NCBI RefSeq assembly: GCF_031458175.1
Contig: NZ_JAVDXX010000001.1
Location: 1,488,001 to 1,552,000 of the forward strand
DNA from: Pseudoglutamicibacter albus
GTDB taxonomy: Bacteria; Actinomycetota; Actinomycetes; Actinomycetales; Micrococcaceae
Length of the DNA stretch: 64,000 nt
Reading direction: 5' to 3'
Shown here: piece by piece, positions 49,529-59,938 of the stretch
How positions within the stretch are numbered: the first letter of the stretch is position 1
Layout: each line of letters begins with the position of its first letter
Notes under the pieces: model-generated
Told to the model about the DNA's origin: nothing
The model's input: the letters and a program-made list of their open reading frames with translations, nothing else
Databases searched by the model: none
Translations under genes and position numbers: made by a program

Positions 49529-50518
49529 TCAGAACTCTTCAGTTTCGTAGTCGTCATCCGCCAGAGGAGCTTCGTATCCTGCTGGTGAATCCTTGAGTGC
49601 AAGGCCCAGCTCGTCGAGCTTGGACTTGACCTCGTCAATCGACTTTGCGCCGAAGTTACGGATGTCCATGAGATCCGCCTCAGAGCGGGCTACCAACTCA
49701 CCAACGGTGTGGATACCCTCGCGCTTCAGGCAGTTGTAGGAACGCACCGTAAGCTCAAGATCTTCGATCGGCAGTGCCATGTCAGCGGCTGCCTGCTCAT
49801 CCGTTGGGGATGGGCCGATCTCGACGCCTTCGGATTCCTTGTTGAGCTCGTGCGCCAAGCCGAACAGACCAACGAGGGTCACGCCGGCGGAGGCTACAGC
49901 GTCACGTGGAGACATCGACGGCTTGGTCTCGACATCGAGAATGAGCTTGTCAAAGTCAGTGCGCTGCTCAACACGGGTTGCGTCTACGCGGAACGTCACC
50001 TTGAGAACCGGCGAGTAGATCGAGTCAACCGGAATACGGCCGATTTCGGAATCTTCACGCTTGTTCTGAGCGGCGGACACGTAGCCGCGGCCGCGCTCAA
50101 TGGTGAGCTCCATATCGAAGTTTCCGTTTTCGTTGAGCGTTGCGATCTCAAGCTCTGGGTTGTGGATCTCAACACCTGCAGGTGCAGAGATGTCACCAGC
50201 GGTGACAACGCCAGGGCCCTGCTTGCGCAGGTACGCAACAACTGGTTCGTCGTGCTCAGAGGAAACGGAGAGTTGCTTCACGTTGAGAACGATCTCGGTG
50301 ACGTCCTCCTTGACACCCTCAACGGTCGTGAACTCGTGCAGAACACCCTCGATGCGCACGCTGGTTACAGCGGCACCTGGGATGGAGGAAAGCAGAGTAC
50401 GGCGCAGAGAGTTACCGATCGTGTAGCCAAAACCTGGCTCAAGCGGCTCAAGGGTGAAGCGTGAACGGGTCTCAGACAGCTGATCTTCGGTCAGGGTCGG
50501 GCGCTGTGCAATTAGCAC
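49529..50518 (-). CDS. rpoA: DNA-directed RNA polymerase subunit alpha
   Basis: The N-terminal assembly domain has [40 protein letters not shown] and the [13 protein letters not shown] block. The C-terminal domain has the DNA/UP-element binding helix segment [20 protein letters not shown] and [13 protein letters not shown]. It has 329 residues with an acidic end (DDDYETEEF). It is part of the alpha operon. Confidence 0.97.
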   Translation of the reverse strand: MLIAQRPTLTEDQLSETRSRFTLEPLEPGFGYTIGNSLRRTLLSSIPGAAVTSVRIEGVLHEFTTVEGVKEDVTEIVLNVKQLSVSSEHDEPVVAYLRKQGPGVVTAGDISAPAGVEIHNPELEIATLNENGNFDMELTIERGRGYVSAAQNKREDSEIGRIPVDSIYSPVLKVTFRVDATRVEQRTDFDKLILDVETKPSMSPRDAVASAGVTLVGLFGLAHELNKESEGVEIGPSPTDEQAAADMALPIEDLELTVRSYNCLKREGIHTVGELVARSEADLMDIRNFGAKSIDEVKSKLDELGLALKDSPAGYEAPLADDDYETEEF

Positions 50519-50685
50519 GGATGTTGTCCTTTCAGCGAGCGTCCGCTATATGACGCTGCAGATGGCGACTGGGTGAATGAGGAACTGTTGCTCCCCACTC
50601 CGGGGGAAGAACATCGGATCTTCCGGGACAGGACACCACAACACATTTTGTACTGCATTGCGTTGTCCAGCGCGCAACCCGCGTA

Positions 50686-51093
50686 CTAGACGCGACGACG
50701 CTTCGGCGGGCGGCAGCCGTTGTGCGCAACCGGGGTGACATCCTGAATGGAGCCAACCTCGAGGCCTGCTGCCTGAAGCGAACGGATTGCGGTTTCGCGA
50801 CCCGAACCCGGGCCCTTCACAAAAACATCGACCTTGCGCATGCCGTGGTTCTGCGCTTCCTTAGCGGCCTTCTCGGCAGCCATCTGCGCAGCGTACGGGG
50901 TCGACTTGCGCGAGCCCTTGAAACCCATCTGGCCCGAAGAGGCCCAGGAGATCACAGCACCGGTCTGGTCGGTGATCGAAACGATGGTGTTGTTAAACGT
51001 GGACTTGATGTGCGCATGACCCTGCGCAACATTCTTCTTGACTACGCGACGCGGCTTACGTGCCGCGCTCGTGGCCTGACCCTTTGGGGGCAT
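50686..51093 (-). CDS. rpsK: 30S ribosomal protein uS11
   Basis: A 135-residue S11 with [39 protein letters not shown] and the C-terminal [20 protein letters not shown]. It lies between rpsM and rpoA in the alpha operon. Confidence 0.97.
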   Translation of the reverse strand: MPPKGQATSAARKPRRVVKKNVAQGHAHIKSTFNNTIVSITDQTGAVISWASSGQMGFKGSRKSTPYAAQMAAEKAAKEAQNHGMRKVDVFVKGPGSGRETAIRSLQAAGLEVGSIQDVTPVAHNGCRPPKRRRV

Positions 51094-51145
51094 TTTTACT
51101 CCTACCTGAAAGTCTTCTCTAAATTGGGCGAGCTAACCGCGTGGA

Positions 51146-51520
51146 TTAGCGGGCCTTCTTCTTACCGGCAACGGTCTGCTTAGGACCCTTGCGCGAGCGA
51201 GCGTTGGTCTTGGTGCGCTGACCGTGGACCGGCAGGCCCTGACGGTGACGCACACCCTGGTAGGAGCCGATTTCAACCTTGCGGCGAATATCGGCTGCAA
51301 CCTCACGGCGAAGGTCACCTTCAACCGTGTAGGAGCCCTCGATGTGGTCGCGCAGCTTCACGAGCTGATCGTCGCTGAGATCCTTGATGCGCGTGTTCGG
51401 GTCGATGCCCGTTGCTTCGAGGGTCTCGGCGGCACGGGTCTTGCCCACGCCATAGATGTAGGTGAGTGCGATGATTGCGCGCTTATCGCGCGGAATATCA
51501 ACACCGGCGAGACGAGCCAT
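51146..51520 (-). CDS. rpsM: 30S ribosomal protein uS13
   Basis: A 124-residue S13 starting [20 protein letters not shown], with the GVGKTRA helix-hairpin and [20 protein letters not shown]. Basic C-terminus. Follows rpmJ at 162 bp, a longer gap than elsewhere in the operon. Confidence 0.97.
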   Translation of the reverse strand: MARLAGVDIPRDKRAIIALTYIYGVGKTRAAETLEATGIDPNTRIKDLSDDQLVKLRDHIEGSYTVEGDLRREVAADIRRKVEIGSYQGVRHRQGLPVHGQRTKTNARSRKGPKQTVAGKKKAR

Positions 51521-51682
51521 AGTGGTCTCTTCCTTACTGTGTTCAGGAGGTGTTCGGCAATACCCTCCGCACCTTCAGGTGCGGCCCCGGCCTCCTGGTA
51601 GCCCGAGGGTAGACGGTAGCGGTACTACCCGGTACTGCTTATTTTCAATGTGTGGCGTGGTGCCGTGCGTCGACTGTTTCGC

Positions 51683-51796
51683 TTAGCCCTGGCGCTGCTT
51701 GTGGCGAGGGTTGGAGCAAATAACCATAACGACGCCGTGACGACGAATAACGCGGCAGTCGTCGCAAATCGGCTTCACGCTCGGATGGACCTTCAC
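51683..51796 (-). CDS. rpmJ: 50S ribosomal protein bL36
   Basis: A 37-codon gene (GTG 51796, TAA 51683) encodes [13 protein letters not shown]..., [19 protein letters not shown], with the three Cys and one His of the zinc-binding L36 type. AAGGA lies upstream of the GTG. It is too short for most ORF filters, but position (infA-rpmJ-rpsM) and sequence leave no doubt. Confidence 0.95.
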   Translation of the reverse strand: MKVHPSVKPICDDCRVIRRHGVVMVICSNPRHKQRQG

Positions 51797-51931
51797 GTCG
51801 GTTGTGTCCTTACGTTTCTGATTGATCAGTTTTTAGTTGTTCAAACATCACGTCAGACTGCAAATTCCTCTTCAGACACAGACCAACGGCGGACCCTTCC
51901 GCAGGGTTCGCCGTGACTGGATCTTCGGAGA

Positions 51932-52153
51932 TCACTTGTAGCGGTAGACAATCCGTCCACGGTTGAGGTCATACGGGGTCAGTTCAACGACCACGCGGTC
52001 CTCGGGAAGAATTCGGATGTAGTGCTGGCGCATCTTTCCAGAGATGGTCGCCAAAACTACGTGATCATTTTGCAAACGAACACGGAACATCGCGTTTGGC
52101 AGGGCCTCCGTAACGGTGCCCTCCAGCTCGATGACTCCTTCTTTCTTACCCAT
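51932..52153 (-). CDS. infA: Translation initiation factor IF-1
   Basis: A 73-residue IF-1, beginning [20 protein letters not shown] and ending [13 protein letters not shown], with the OB-fold segment [23 protein letters not shown] 52153 is directly preceded by GGAGGAT. Part of the map-infA-rpmJ run. Confidence 0.97.
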   Translation of the reverse strand: MGKKEGVIELEGTVTEALPNAMFRVRLQNDHVVLATISGKMRQHYIRILPEDRVVVELTPYDLNRGRIVYRYK

Positions 52154-52345
52154 ATCCTCCGCTAACGTCCGAACCCGCCAACACCACGAGCGTGATGCCA
52201 ACGGATAGCGATGATTGACCAGCTACTTTGCACGTTAAATGCGTGGCAAAGCAACCAGCTATCCATCCTAGCCCACTAGCACATATTCAAGCAACCGCGT
52301 GTGAGGCGGATCGCCCTCGCGTGCCGGCCACTACTGGCGCGTGTG

Positions 52346-53164
52346 CTAGGCCTGAACCGGCGCCGGGGTGACGCCGTAGCGAGCTAGGTCAGCGGCGCCG
52401 CCGTCTTCTGCGGTCGATACCCAGATTCCGCCACGGTGGATCAGTACCGTGTGTTCCCACTGCGAGGCCCGGCCACCATCGGTAGTGACCACGGTCCAGT
52501 CATCGGCCAACGTCTTGGTGTCCAAGCTTCCAGTGACCAGCATCGGCTCGATTGCTAGCGCCATGCCCGGCTTGATGCGCGGGCCGCGGTAGTCCGCGGC
52601 GTAGTTGAGAACATCCGGGGCCATATGCATCTCGGAGCCGATCCCGTGGCCGCAGTAGTCCTCGAGGATCCCTAGATCATGCCCGCCCTGTTGGTGCACC
52701 GACGCCTCGATCGCCTGCCCGATCTGCCCCACGAAACGGGCCGATGCGGCCGCAGCGATGCCAGCCCACATCGCCTCATGCGTGATGTCAGACAAGCGTC
52801 GGTCCGCCTCCGATGGCTTACCGATCAGAACCGTGCGTGCAGAATCGGCATGCCAACCATCGACGATCGCGCCACCGTCGATCTTCAGAACATCGCCGTC
52901 CTCAAGGACCTTCTCCCCCGGGATCCCGTGAACAACCTCTTCATTGACGGAAGCGCAGATCGTGGCCGGAAAACCGTAATACCCCAAGAAGTTACTTTTC
53001 GCCCCGTGGCGGTCAAGCACTCCGCGGAACACCTGATCCAGCTCCAGCGTGGTCACTCCAGGCTTAGCTGCGGCGACCGTCTCATCGAGTGCCTCACGTA
53101 AAACCACACCCGCATCAGCCATCCGCTTCAGCTCCGCCGGCTTCTTGTATTCAATCGAGCGCAC
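52346..53164 (-). CDS. map: Methionine aminopeptidase, type I
   Basis: Map removes N-terminal Met. The metal-ligand blocks DGDVLKIDGGAIVDGWHADSA, GHGIGSEMHMAPDV and MALAIEPMLVTG are visible, with WEHTVLIHRGGI near the end. GTG 53164 with GGAGGGG upstream gives 272 residues starting RSIEYKKPAELKRM. The frame is open another 20 codons without conservation. A hairpin with a T-rich tail separates it from adk. Confidence 0.93.
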   Translation of the reverse strand: MRSIEYKKPAELKRMADAGVVLREALDETVAAAKPGVTTLELDQVFRGVLDRHGAKSNFLGYYGFPATICASVNEEVVHGIPGEKVLEDGDVLKIDGGAIVDGWHADSARTVLIGKPSEADRRLSDITHEAMWAGIAAAASARFVGQIGQAIEASVHQQGGHDLGILEDYCGHGIGSEMHMAPDVLNYAADYRGPRIKPGMALAIEPMLVTGSLDTKTLADDWTVVTTDGGRASQWEHTVLIHRGGIWVSTAEDGGAADLARYGVTPAPVQA

Positions 53165-53205
53165 CCTAGCGCCCCTCCTCCATACTCCAGAAACGAAACA
53201 AACAA

Positions 53206-53242
53206 GCGGCGCCCGGCCCCGCAAACGAGGACCGGGCGCCGC
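53206..53242 (-). terminator. Intrinsic terminator after adk
   Basis: GCGGCGCCCGG (53206-53216) and CCGGGCGCCGC (53232-53242) form an 11-bp perfect stem. TTGTTTGTTTCGTTT follows on the minus strand. It separates secY-adk from the map-infA-alpha run, so map needs its own promoter or readthrough. Confidence 0.85.
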
Positions 53243-53285
53243 CCAAACAATCTCTAAACCTTCAACGCTTCAGGCCTTCTGAAAA

Positions 53286-53855
53286 TTAGGCCTTCAACGC
53301 GTTCATGATGCGTCCGGTGACCTCATCGAGCTCACCGAGGCCATCGACCTCACGGACCAGGCCGCGTTCACGGTAGGCCGCAACCACATCGGCGGTCTGC
53401 TCCTTGTAGACCGTCAAACGGTGGCGAATGACCTCTTCGGTGTCATCCTCACGGCCCTCGATCTCTGCACGCTTCAGAAGACGCTTAACCAGTTCGTCCT
53501 CATCTGCTGCCAGCAAGATGACTGCATCAAGCTCCTGGCCTTTGGCCTTCAAAACCTCATCGAGGAACTCAACCTGAGCAACCGTACGTGGGTAGCCATC
53601 CAGCAAGAAGCCATCCTTGACGTCATCCTGGGCCAGACGGTCTTCAACCATCGAGTTCGTGACCGAGTCCGGAACGTAGTCCCCGCGATCCATGTACTTC
53701 TTCGCCTCAACACCCAGCGGGGTCATTTTTTTCACGTTGGCCCGGAAAATGTCGCCGGTCGAGATCGCTACAACACCCAAACCCTCGGTGATACGTGCAG
53801 CCTGAGTACCCTTACCTGAGCCCGGAGGGCCAACAATCAACAAACGCTTTGTCAT
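53286..53855 (-). CDS. adk: Adenylate kinase
   Basis: A 189-residue short-lid adenylate kinase: P-loop LLIVGPPGSGKGTQAARI, ISTGDIFRANVKK, FLLDGYPRTVAQVEFLDEVL, and DDTEEVIRHRLTVY. The zinc lid of longer forms is absent. It overlaps secY by 4 bp. Confidence 0.97.
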   Translation of the reverse strand: MTKRLLIVGPPGSGKGTQAARITEGLGVVAISTGDIFRANVKKMTPLGVEAKKYMDRGDYVPDSVTNSMVEDRLAQDDVKDGFLLDGYPRTVAQVEFLDEVLKAKGQELDAVILLAADEDELVKRLLKRAEIEGREDDTEEVIRHRLTVYKEQTADVVAAYRERGLVREVDGLGELDEVTGRIMNALKA

Positions 53856-55159
53856 CGCAGAAGTCCTTCGTAGTGTCGTTGCTGCATCTGAGCGTTGATC
53901 TGCTTGACCGTCTCAAGACCAACACCAACCATAATCAGCAGCGAGGTACCACCGAATGGGAAGTTTTGGTTTGCCCCGACCGAAACCAACGCAACCACTG
54001 GGATGATCGCGATCAACGCCAAGTAGACGGCGCCAGCAAACGTGATACGGGACGAGACGTAGCTCAGATACTTAGCGGTCGGCTCGCCCGCGCGGATGCC
54101 CGGAATAAAGCCGCCGTACTTCTTCATGTCGTCTGCAACATCAACCGGGTTGAACGTGATGGAGACGTAGAAATAAGTGAAACCGAACACCAGCAGCAGG
54201 TACAGAACCATGTGCAGTGGCGCCGAGGTGGTAGCGAGGTTAGCGTTGATCCACTCAACCCAGCCAGGCATATTGCCCTGCGGGTCCTGGTTGAACTGGA
54301 CCATCATCATCGGCAGCGTCAGCAGCGAGGACGCGAAGATCACCGGGATCACGCCGGCCATGTTGACCTTGATCGGGATATACGTGGAGGTGCCGCCCAC
54401 CGTGCGGCGACCAATCATTCGCTTGGCGTACTGAACAGGTACGCGACGCTGCGACTGCTCAACGAAGACCACACAACCCAGAACCACGAGGCCAAGGATG
54501 ATCACGACGATGAAGATGAACCAGCCCTTCTGCTGAAGGATGTTCATCATCGAACCTGGGAAGCCAGCGACGATCGAAACGAAGATCAGCAAAGACATAC
54601 CGTTACCGACACCGCGTTCGGTTGCCAGCTCACCGAGCCACATGATGAAGACCGTACCGGCGGTGAGCGCGACGATCGCAAGCGAAATAGTCCACAGAGT
54701 GCTCTCCGGGAAGATCTCTACTGGGCAACCCGGGAACAGGTTGCCGGTGTTAGCGAGCGTGACCAACGTGGTGGCCTGCAAAAGGCCCAAACCGACCGTG
54801 AGGTAACGCGTGTACTGAGTCAGCTTCGCCTGGCCAGCTTGGCCCTCCTTATGGAGGGCTTCAAAGTGCGGGACAACCACGCGCAACAACTGCACAATAA
54901 TGGAGGCAGTAATGTAGGGCATAATGCCCATCGCAAGGATCGAAACCTGCAACAGTGCGCCACCGGAGAACAAGTTAACGAACTCGTAGAGACCACCCGT
55001 GGTCTCTGAGATCGCTAGACACTGGTTGACCGCGGAATAGTCCACACCTGGGGACGGAATGAAAACGCCGATGCGGTAAACGATGATAATGCCGATCGTA
55101 AACAGCAGTTTGCGCCGCAGATCTGGGGTTTTGAAAACCCTTGATATTGCGCTCAGCAC
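53852..55159 (-). CDS. secY: Preprotein translocase subunit SecY
   Basis: A ten-helix channel protein of 435 residues. RKLLFTIGIIIVYRIGVFIP starts the first helix, LQVSILAMGIMPYITASIIV the second, then the cytosolic QLLRVVVPHFEALHKEGQAG loop. The loop CVVFVEQSQRRVPVQYAKR interacts with SecA and the ribosome. It has its own transcription start region, since rplO ends in a terminator. Confidence 0.97.
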   Translation of the reverse strand: MLSAISRVFKTPDLRRKLLFTIGIIIVYRIGVFIPSPGVDYSAVNQCLAISETTGGLYEFVNLFSGGALLQVSILAMGIMPYITASIIVQLLRVVVPHFEALHKEGQAGQAKLTQYTRYLTVGLGLLQATTLVTLANTGNLFPGCPVEIFPESTLWTISLAIVALTAGTVFIMWLGELATERGVGNGMSLLIFVSIVAGFPGSMMNILQQKGWFIFIVVIILGLVVLGCVVFVEQSQRRVPVQYAKRMIGRRTVGGTSTYIPIKVNMAGVIPVIFASSLLTLPMMMVQFNQDPQGNMPGWVEWINANLATTSAPLHMVLYLLLVFGFTYFYVSITFNPVDVADDMKKYGGFIPGIRAGEPTAKYLSYVSSRITFAGAVYLALIAIIPVVALVSVGANQNFPFGGTSLLIMVGVGLETVKQINAQMQQRHYEGLLR

Positions 55160-55236
55160 GCGTGGACTCCTTGCATGTGGACTATCTAGCTGCGTTCTTA
55201 GGACACAACTGTCCAGAACACAGTAAAGCTCTTGGG

Positions 55237-55266
55237 ATTCTACCGCTAAGTGTAAGCCGGGGCTAA
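55237..55266 (-). promoter_or_regulatory. Possible secY-adk promoter
   Basis: On the minus strand TTAGCC (55266-55261) and TAGAAT (55242-55237) are 18 bp apart, about 80 bp before the secY start. The -35 box is weak. The rest of the 285-bp gap holds the rplO terminator. Confidence 0.4.
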
Positions 55267-55353
55267 TTTATCACCTGATAATTTCCAGGGAAACTCTTTG
55301 CGCAAGCGCGAAACGCGGTCCCTCGGCACACGGGGCAGAAAACATAGGTGAGA

Positions 55354-55392
55354 AAGGGGGCCTCTCCCGACTTCTACGGAAGAGGCCCCCTT
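55354..55392 (-). terminator. Terminator after rplO
   Basis: AAGGGGGCCTCT (55354-55365) and AGAGGCCCCCTT (55381-55392) form a perfect 12-bp stem. Only a short T tract (TTTCTC) follows on the minus strand. Confidence 0.75.
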
Positions 55393-55444
55393 GACAAAGA
55401 GCGCTATGTGAGAGTCATCCGCTCACACAACACCCAACGAATCA

Positions 55445-55903
55445 TTAGACGGTGGTAGCGGAACCGCCAGCTGCCTGAATCTTCTCAGAAGCCGATGCGG
55501 AGAAGGCATTGACCTTCACATCGAGCTTCACGTTCAGTTCGCCGGTGCCAAGCACCTTGACTGGCTGGTTCTTGCGTACCGCGCCCTTAGCAACGAGTGC
55601 CTCAACGGTGACCTCGCCGCCCTCTGGGAACAGTTCCTCAAGGCGGGTCAGGTTGACAACCTGGTACTCGGTGCGGAATGGGTTCTTGAAGCCGCGGAGC
55701 TTCGGCAGGCGCATGTGCAGCGGAAGCTGACCGCCCTGGAAGCCTGCAGGTACCTGGCGACGAGCCTTGGTGCCCTTGGTACCGCGACCTGCGGTCTTAC
55801 CCTTGGATGCTTCACCACGGCCAACGCGAGTCTTGGACTTGCGGGAACCTGGTGCCGGGGCAAGATCGTGGATCTTGATCGGGTTCTCAGTGTTCTCAGA
55901 CAT
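55445..55903 (-). CDS. rplO: 50S ribosomal protein uL15
   Basis: A 152-residue L15, with [40 protein letters not shown] and [20 protein letters not shown]. Last gene of the spc-type run before the terminator. Starts 2 bp after rpmD. Confidence 0.97.
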   Translation of the reverse strand: MSENTENPIKIHDLAPAPGSRKSKTRVGRGEASKGKTAGRGTKGTKARRQVPAGFQGGQLPLHMRLPKLRGFKNPFRTEYQVVNLTRLEELFPEGGEVTVEALVAKGAVRKNQPVKVLGTGELNVKLDVKVNAFSASASEKIQAAGGSATTV

Positions 55904-55905
55904 GG

Positions 55906-56109
55906 TTACTTGGCCTCCTCGACCTCAACCAGGTGCTTCACCTTGTTCACCATGCCAACGGTTACTGCGTCTGCGGTGCGCTCAACCGTGTGGCCGATGC
56001 GCTTGAGACCCAGCGAGCGGACCGTCTCACGCTGTGCCGGGGTGCGGCCAGCGACGGAACGAACAAGGGTGATGTTCAGCTTTGCATCAGACGGAGTCAG
56101 GTTCTTCAT
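55906..56109 (-). CDS. rpmD: 50S ribosomal protein uL30
   Basis: A 67-residue L30, with [35 protein letters not shown] and a conserved [14 protein letters not shown] end. Sits between rpsE and rplO with 2-bp gaps. Confidence 0.97.
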   Translation of the reverse strand: MKNLTPSDAKLNITLVRSVAGRTPAQRETVRSLGLKRIGHTVERTADAVTVGMVNKVKHLVEVEEAK

Positions 56110-56111
56110 AA

Positions 56112-56813
56112 TTAGGCACCTGCCTTCGCGTTCTGCATCTTGCGGATCATCGCGCTTGGAGCAACCTCATCGAGGGCCAAGCCGCGGCGAGCAGCGACAG
56201 CTGCTGGCTCTTCAAGCGACTTCAGCGCAGCGATGGTGCCGTGCACGATGTTGATCTGGTTCGTGGAGCCCATCGACTTGGACAGCACGTCGTGAATGCC
56301 AGCGCATTCGAGTACTGCACGAACCGGACCGCCAGCGATAACACCAGTACCCTCAGCGGCCGGGACAAGGAGAACGACGCCTGCAGCGGCTTCGCCCTTG
56401 ACGCGGTGCGGGATGGTGGTGCCAACGCGTGGAACGCGGAAGAAGTTCTTCTTAGCTTCTTCCACACCCTTCTGGATGGCTGCTGGAACTTCCTTGGCCT
56501 TACCGTAGCCGACGCCAACCATGCCGTTGCCGTCACCTACTACGACAAGAGCGGTGAAGCTGAAGCGACGACCACCCTTGACAACCTTGGAAACACGGTT
56601 AATGGTTACGACGCGCTCGAGGAACTTGTCTTTGTCTTCGTCCTGGCCACGGCGGTTGTCACGGCCACGGCCGCGATCTTCGCCACGTCCACGGCCTTCA
56701 CCGCGACCGCGGCCTTCGCCACGTCCGCGACGCTGACCGGCGTCTTTCTGCTCTTCGCCCTGGGTTTTGTTCTGCTCTGCCACAGGGGCTTCGTTCTTCA
56801 TTTCTTCACTCAC
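56112..56813 (-). CDS. rpsE: 30S ribosomal protein uS5
   Basis: The S5 core [40 protein letters not shown] and [16 protein letters not shown] is complete. The first 55 residues are an extension: acidic, then four hexapeptides of RGRGEG type (residues 29-52, 18-bp units), then [11 protein letters not shown]-rich extensions on S5 occur in related actinobacteria. It overlaps rplR by 4 bp. 233 residues. Confidence 0.97.
   Translation of the reverse strand: MSEEMKNEAPVAEQNKTQGEEQKDAGQRRGRGEGRGRGEGRGRGEDRGRGRDNRRGQDEDKDKFLERVVTINRVSKVVKGGRRFSFTALVVVGDGNGMVGVGYGKAKEVPAAIQKGVEEAKKNFFRVPRVGTTIPHRVKGEAAAGVVLLVPAAEGTGVIAGGPVRAVLECAGIHDVLSKSMGSTNQINIVHGTIAALKSLEEPAAVAARRGLALDEVAPSAMIRKMQNAKAGA
56658..56729 (-). 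repeat. Four 18-bp units in rpsE encoding RG-rich hexapeptides
   Basis: The 72-bp stretch encodes [24 protein letters not shown] at residues 29-52 of S5. Codons vary between units (CGC/CGT, GGA/GGT/GGC). Confidence 0.85.
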
Positions 56814-57181
56814 AGTGCCAGCCCACCTTCACGCGCGCCTTCGGCGACCGCGGCCACGCGGCCGTGATACTTGTTACCGCCGCGGTCGAAAACCACGGCT
56901 TCGATACCGGCTGCCTTCGCGCGTTCAGCGATGAGTTCGCCAACACGCTTAGCCTTTGCGGTCTTGTCACCCTCGAAAGCACGAATATCGGCTTCCATGG
57001 TGCGGGCGGACGCGAGCGTCACGCCGCGGCCATCGTCCACGATCTGCGCGACAATGTGGCGCGCGGAGCGGGATACGACGAGGCGCGGACGGACAGCGGT
57101 GCCCACGATGTGCTTGCGCACACGAGCGTGACGACGGCTGCGGGAGGCAGCCCGGGAGCTCTTCTTTGTAGCCAGAGCCAT
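56810..57181 (-). CDS. rplR: 50S ribosomal protein uL18
   Basis: A 123-residue L18, with [40 protein letters not shown] and [23 protein letters not shown] 57181 gives [12 protein letters not shown]; a GTG two codons upstream is an alternative. Confidence 0.96.
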   Translation of the reverse strand: MALATKKSSRAASRSRRHARVRKHIVGTAVRPRLVVSRSARHIVAQIVDDGRGVTLASARTMEADIRAFEGDKTAKAKRVGELIAERAKAAGIEAVVFDRGGNKYHGRVAAVAEGAREGGLAL

Positions 57182-57183
57182 AG

Positions 57184-57720
57184 TCACTTACCTGCCTTTC
57201 CGACCTTGCGGCGGATGACTTCGCCCTCGTACTTGATGCCCTTACCCTTGTAAGGATCTTGCTTACGGAGCTTGTGGATTTTCGCGGCGGCTTCACCGAC
57301 GCGCTGCTTGTCGATACCCGAAACGGTCACCTTGTTGGTGCCTTCCACGGTGTAGGTCACGCCTTCGGCGGCCTTCACCATGATGGGGTGCGAGAAGCCG
57401 AGCTGGAACTCGAGATCCTGGCCCTTGGCCATAACGCGGTAACCGGTACCGGTGATTTCGAGTTTCTTGGAGTAGCCCTCGGTGACACCTACGATCATGT
57501 TGTTGATCAAGGTGCGGGTCAGGCCGTGCTGGCCGCGGGTTTCACGCTCGTCATCCGGACGTTCGACCTTGACGGTGTTCTCTTCCTGAGAAACAGTCAG
57601 CATCGATGGAACGGTGTGGGAGAGTTCGCCCTTTGGGCCCTTCACGGAAACCTCTTGGCCGTCGATCTTGACCTCGACGCCCGAGGGAATGGTGATCGGA
57701 AGACGTCCGATACGTGACAT
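57184..57720 (-). CDS. rplF: 50S ribosomal protein uL6
   Basis: A 178-residue L6: [20 protein letters not shown], the internal duplicated fold, and the C-terminal [20 protein letters not shown] / YKGKGIKY signature. Confidence 0.97.
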   Translation of the reverse strand: MSRIGRLPITIPSGVEVKIDGQEVSVKGPKGELSHTVPSMLTVSQEENTVKVERPDDERETRGQHGLTRTLINNMIVGVTEGYSKKLEITGTGYRVMAKGQDLEFQLGFSHPIMVKAAEGVTYTVEGTNKVTVSGIDKQRVGEAAAKIHKLRKQDPYKGKGIKYEGEVIRRKVGKAGK

Positions 57721-57737
57721 AGTGTCTTCCCCTTCCC

Positions 57738-58136
57738 TTACCAGACGTAAGCGACGACTTCGCCGCCAACGCCCTTGGACTCTGCCTGCCGGTCGGTGAG
57801 AAGACCGGAAGACGTGGACAGGATCGCGATGCCAAGACCACCCAATACCTTAGGCAGCTCAGTGGACTTCGCGTAGACGCGCAAGCCCGGCTTGGACACG
57901 CGGCGTACGCCTGCGATGGCGCGCTCACGGTTTGGGCCGAACTTCAGGTCAATCTTGAGGTTCTTACCAACGCGGGCTTCCTCTTCGGCGTAGTCGGCGA
58001 TGTAGCCTTCAGCCTTGAGGATTTCCGCGATGCGGACCTTCAGCTTGGAGGACGGCATGGTGACGTCCTCATGGTGTGCAGAGTTCGCGTTGCGCAGACG
58101 CGTCAGCATGTCTGCGACCGGATCTGTCATGGTCAT
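57738..58136 (-). CDS. rpsH: 30S ribosomal protein uS8
   Basis: A 132-residue S8, [20 protein letters not shown], with the RNA-binding C-terminal [20 protein letters not shown] and VVAYVW. No uS14 gene lies in the 79-bp gap to rplE. Confidence 0.97.
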   Translation of the reverse strand: MTMTDPVADMLTRLRNANSAHHEDVTMPSSKLKVRIAEILKAEGYIADYAEEEARVGKNLKIDLKFGPNRERAIAGVRRVSKPGLRVYAKSTELPKVLGGLGIAILSTSSGLLTDRQAESKGVGGEVVAYVW

Positions 58137-58215
58137 GTGGGCTTGTGCCCTTCCTCGTCGGGGTTTCCTCGCTGCCTGTTAGGGCTTGTTGCTAAGGACC
58201 TTCGACGTAGTTGGT

Positions 58216-58785
58216 TTAGTTTTCGTTCTTGAACGGGAAGCCCAGCGCCTTGAGCAGTGCGCGGCCTTCTTCGTCGGTCTTAGCGGTGGTCACAAGGGTG
58301 ATGTCCATACCGCGGGTGCGGTCGATCTTGTCTGGATCGATTTCATGGAACATAACCTGCTCGGTCAGACCGAAGGTGTAGTTCCCGTTGCCGTCGAACT
58401 GTTTAGGGTTCAGACCACGGAAGTCACGGATACGTGGCAGTGCCAGCGTGACGAGGCGGTCAACGAACTCCCACATGCGGTCGTTGCGCAGGGTCGCGTA
58501 GGCGCCGATTGGCATGCCTTCGCGCAGCTTGAACTGTGCAATCGACTTGCGAGCCTTGGATACAAGTGGCTTCTGGCCGGTGATCGCGGTCAGGTCGCGT
58601 ACTGCGCCTTCGATGACCTTCGAGTCACGTGCGGCTTCGCCAACGCCCATGTTCACAACGACCTTCACAAGGCCTGGAACTTCCATGACGTTCTTGTAGT
58701 CGAACTGCTTCTGCAGTTCGTCGCGGATCTCGTCGCGGTACTTCGTCTTCAGACGCGGCTGGATCTTGGTAGTGGTCTCAGTCAT
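58216..58785 (-). CDS. rplE: 50S ribosomal protein uL5
   Basis: A 189-residue L5, with [40 protein letters not shown], and [23 protein letters not shown] 58785 overlaps the rplX stop by one base (TGATG). Confidence 0.97.
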   Translation of the reverse strand: MTETTTKIQPRLKTKYRDEIRDELQKQFDYKNVMEVPGLVKVVVNMGVGEAARDSKVIEGAVRDLTAITGQKPLVSKARKSIAQFKLREGMPIGAYATLRNDRMWEFVDRLVTLALPRIRDFRGLNPKQFDGNGNYTFGLTEQVMFHEIDPDKIDRTRGMDITLVTTAKTDEEGRALLKALGFPFKNEN

Positions 58786-59129
58786 CACAGATCCTTCCCG
58801 GAAGCCTTGGCGTAACGAACGCGGACGGTCTTTTCGCGGCCGTCCTTGGTTACGGTTTCGAGGCGGAAACCAACACGGGTTGGCTTCTTGGTTTCTGGGT
58901 CAACGATCGCGACGTTGGATACGTGGATCGGTGCCTCTACCTTCTCGATGCCGCCGGTCTTGGAACCGCGGTCAGTCTGGCCTACTCGGTTGTGCTTGGT
59001 GACGACGTTGACGCCTTCAACAATCACGCGCTGCTCAGACGGGATAACCTTCAGAACCTTGCCCTGCAGCCCCTTGTCCTTGCCGGACAGGACCTGTACC
59101 AGGTCGTCTTTCTTGATCTTTGCACCCAT
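58785..59129 (-). CDS. rplX: 50S ribosomal protein uL24
   Basis: A 114-residue L24, [20 protein letters not shown], with the KOW motif and [20 protein letters not shown]. Starts 3 bp after rplN. Confidence 0.96.
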   Translation of the reverse strand: MGAKIKKDDLVQVLSGKDKGLQGKVLKVIPSEQRVIVEGVNVVTKHNRVGQTDRGSKTGGIEKVEAPIHVSNVAIVDPETKKPTRVGFRLETVTKDGREKTVRVRYAKASGKDL

Positions 59130-59132
59130 GAG

Positions 59133-59501
59133 TCAGAGCACCTCCGGCGCCAGCGAAACGATCTTCATGAAACGCTTATCGCGCAGCTCGCGGGCGACTG
59201 GCCCGAAGATACGCGTACCGCGTGGCTCGTTGTCGTTCTTGAGGATTACGGCTGCGTTTTCGTCGAACTTGATGTACGAACCGTCAACGCGGCGACGTTC
59301 CTTCTTGGTACGGACGACGACGGCTTTGACGACGTCGCCCTTCTTCACGTTTCCGCCAGGGATCGCGTCCTTGACGGTGGCGACGATGACGTCACCAATT
59401 CCTGCATAGCGACGGTTGGTTCCGCCGAGAACGCGGATGGCCAGGATTTCCTTGGCGCCCGTGTTGTCGGCGACCTTCAGTCGCGATTCCTGCTGAATCA
59501 C
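59133..59501 (-). CDS. rplN: 50S ribosomal protein uL14
   Basis: A 122-residue L14: [20 protein letters not shown] (GTG start), [20 protein letters not shown] and [20 protein letters not shown]. It is the first gene of its own unit, because a terminator closes rpsQ 331 bp upstream. Confidence 0.97.
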   Translation of the reverse strand: MIQQESRLKVADNTGAKEILAIRVLGGTNRRYAGIGDVIVATVKDAIPGGNVKKGDVVKAVVVRTKKERRRVDGSYIKFDENAAVILKNDNEPRGTRIFGPVARELRDKRFMKIVSLAPEVL

Positions 59502-59831
59502 TAGTCTCTCCTGTGTCTCGCTGGTTCTTCGTACTCGAAGCCTTGCGGAACGGAATGAATGGACTTCTCAGACCATCGCTTACCCCTGAAACCATGCGTC
59601 GGGCAGGTGTACTGCTCCAGTGGAGGGATTCAAGGCCGAGGCTTTCGGTCTGAGCCCGTGCTTGAATTACCTAAGCCGCCGATGGTGTGGCTGGCTGATC
59701 TTCAGTGTCAGCTGGTCGGAGGTGGATAGTCTCCGTTCACGTGCCTTTCACGGATGTTTCAGACCATGGGTCTTGCTTCACCTGTTTTAGGGCGCGCGTA
59801 GCCGGCTAACGCACGGACGTTCCAGTCTAAC
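59502..59831. other. Long leader region upstream of rplN
   Basis: 330 bp without a credible gene. It should carry the promoter and leader of the rplN-rplO unit. ATGGTCTGA occurs at two places on the minus strand (near 59566-59574 and 59757-59765). I cannot name a promoter or a regulatory RNA with confidence. Confidence 0.45.
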
Positions 59832-59882
59832 AAAAAGAAGGCCGGAACCGTAATCGCGTTATCGCGCTCACAGTTCCGGCCT
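59832..59882 (-). terminator. Intrinsic terminator after rpsQ
   Basis: GGCCGGAAC (59841-59849) and GTTCCGGCC (59874-59882) form the outer 9-bp stem and CGCG-ATAA-CGCG a small inner hairpin. TTCTTTTTGTT follows on the minus strand. Confidence 0.88.
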
Positions 59883-59938
59883 GTCCGGGTCAGCGTGCTA
59901 CTGCCCCGTTAGCTATATAAGCTGCAGACGAGCCTGGC

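Noticed and set aside
53795-55009. 404-codon plus-strand frame opposite secY
   Set aside because: Antisense of SecY membrane helices gives a His/Asp/Arg-rich sequence; not a real protein.
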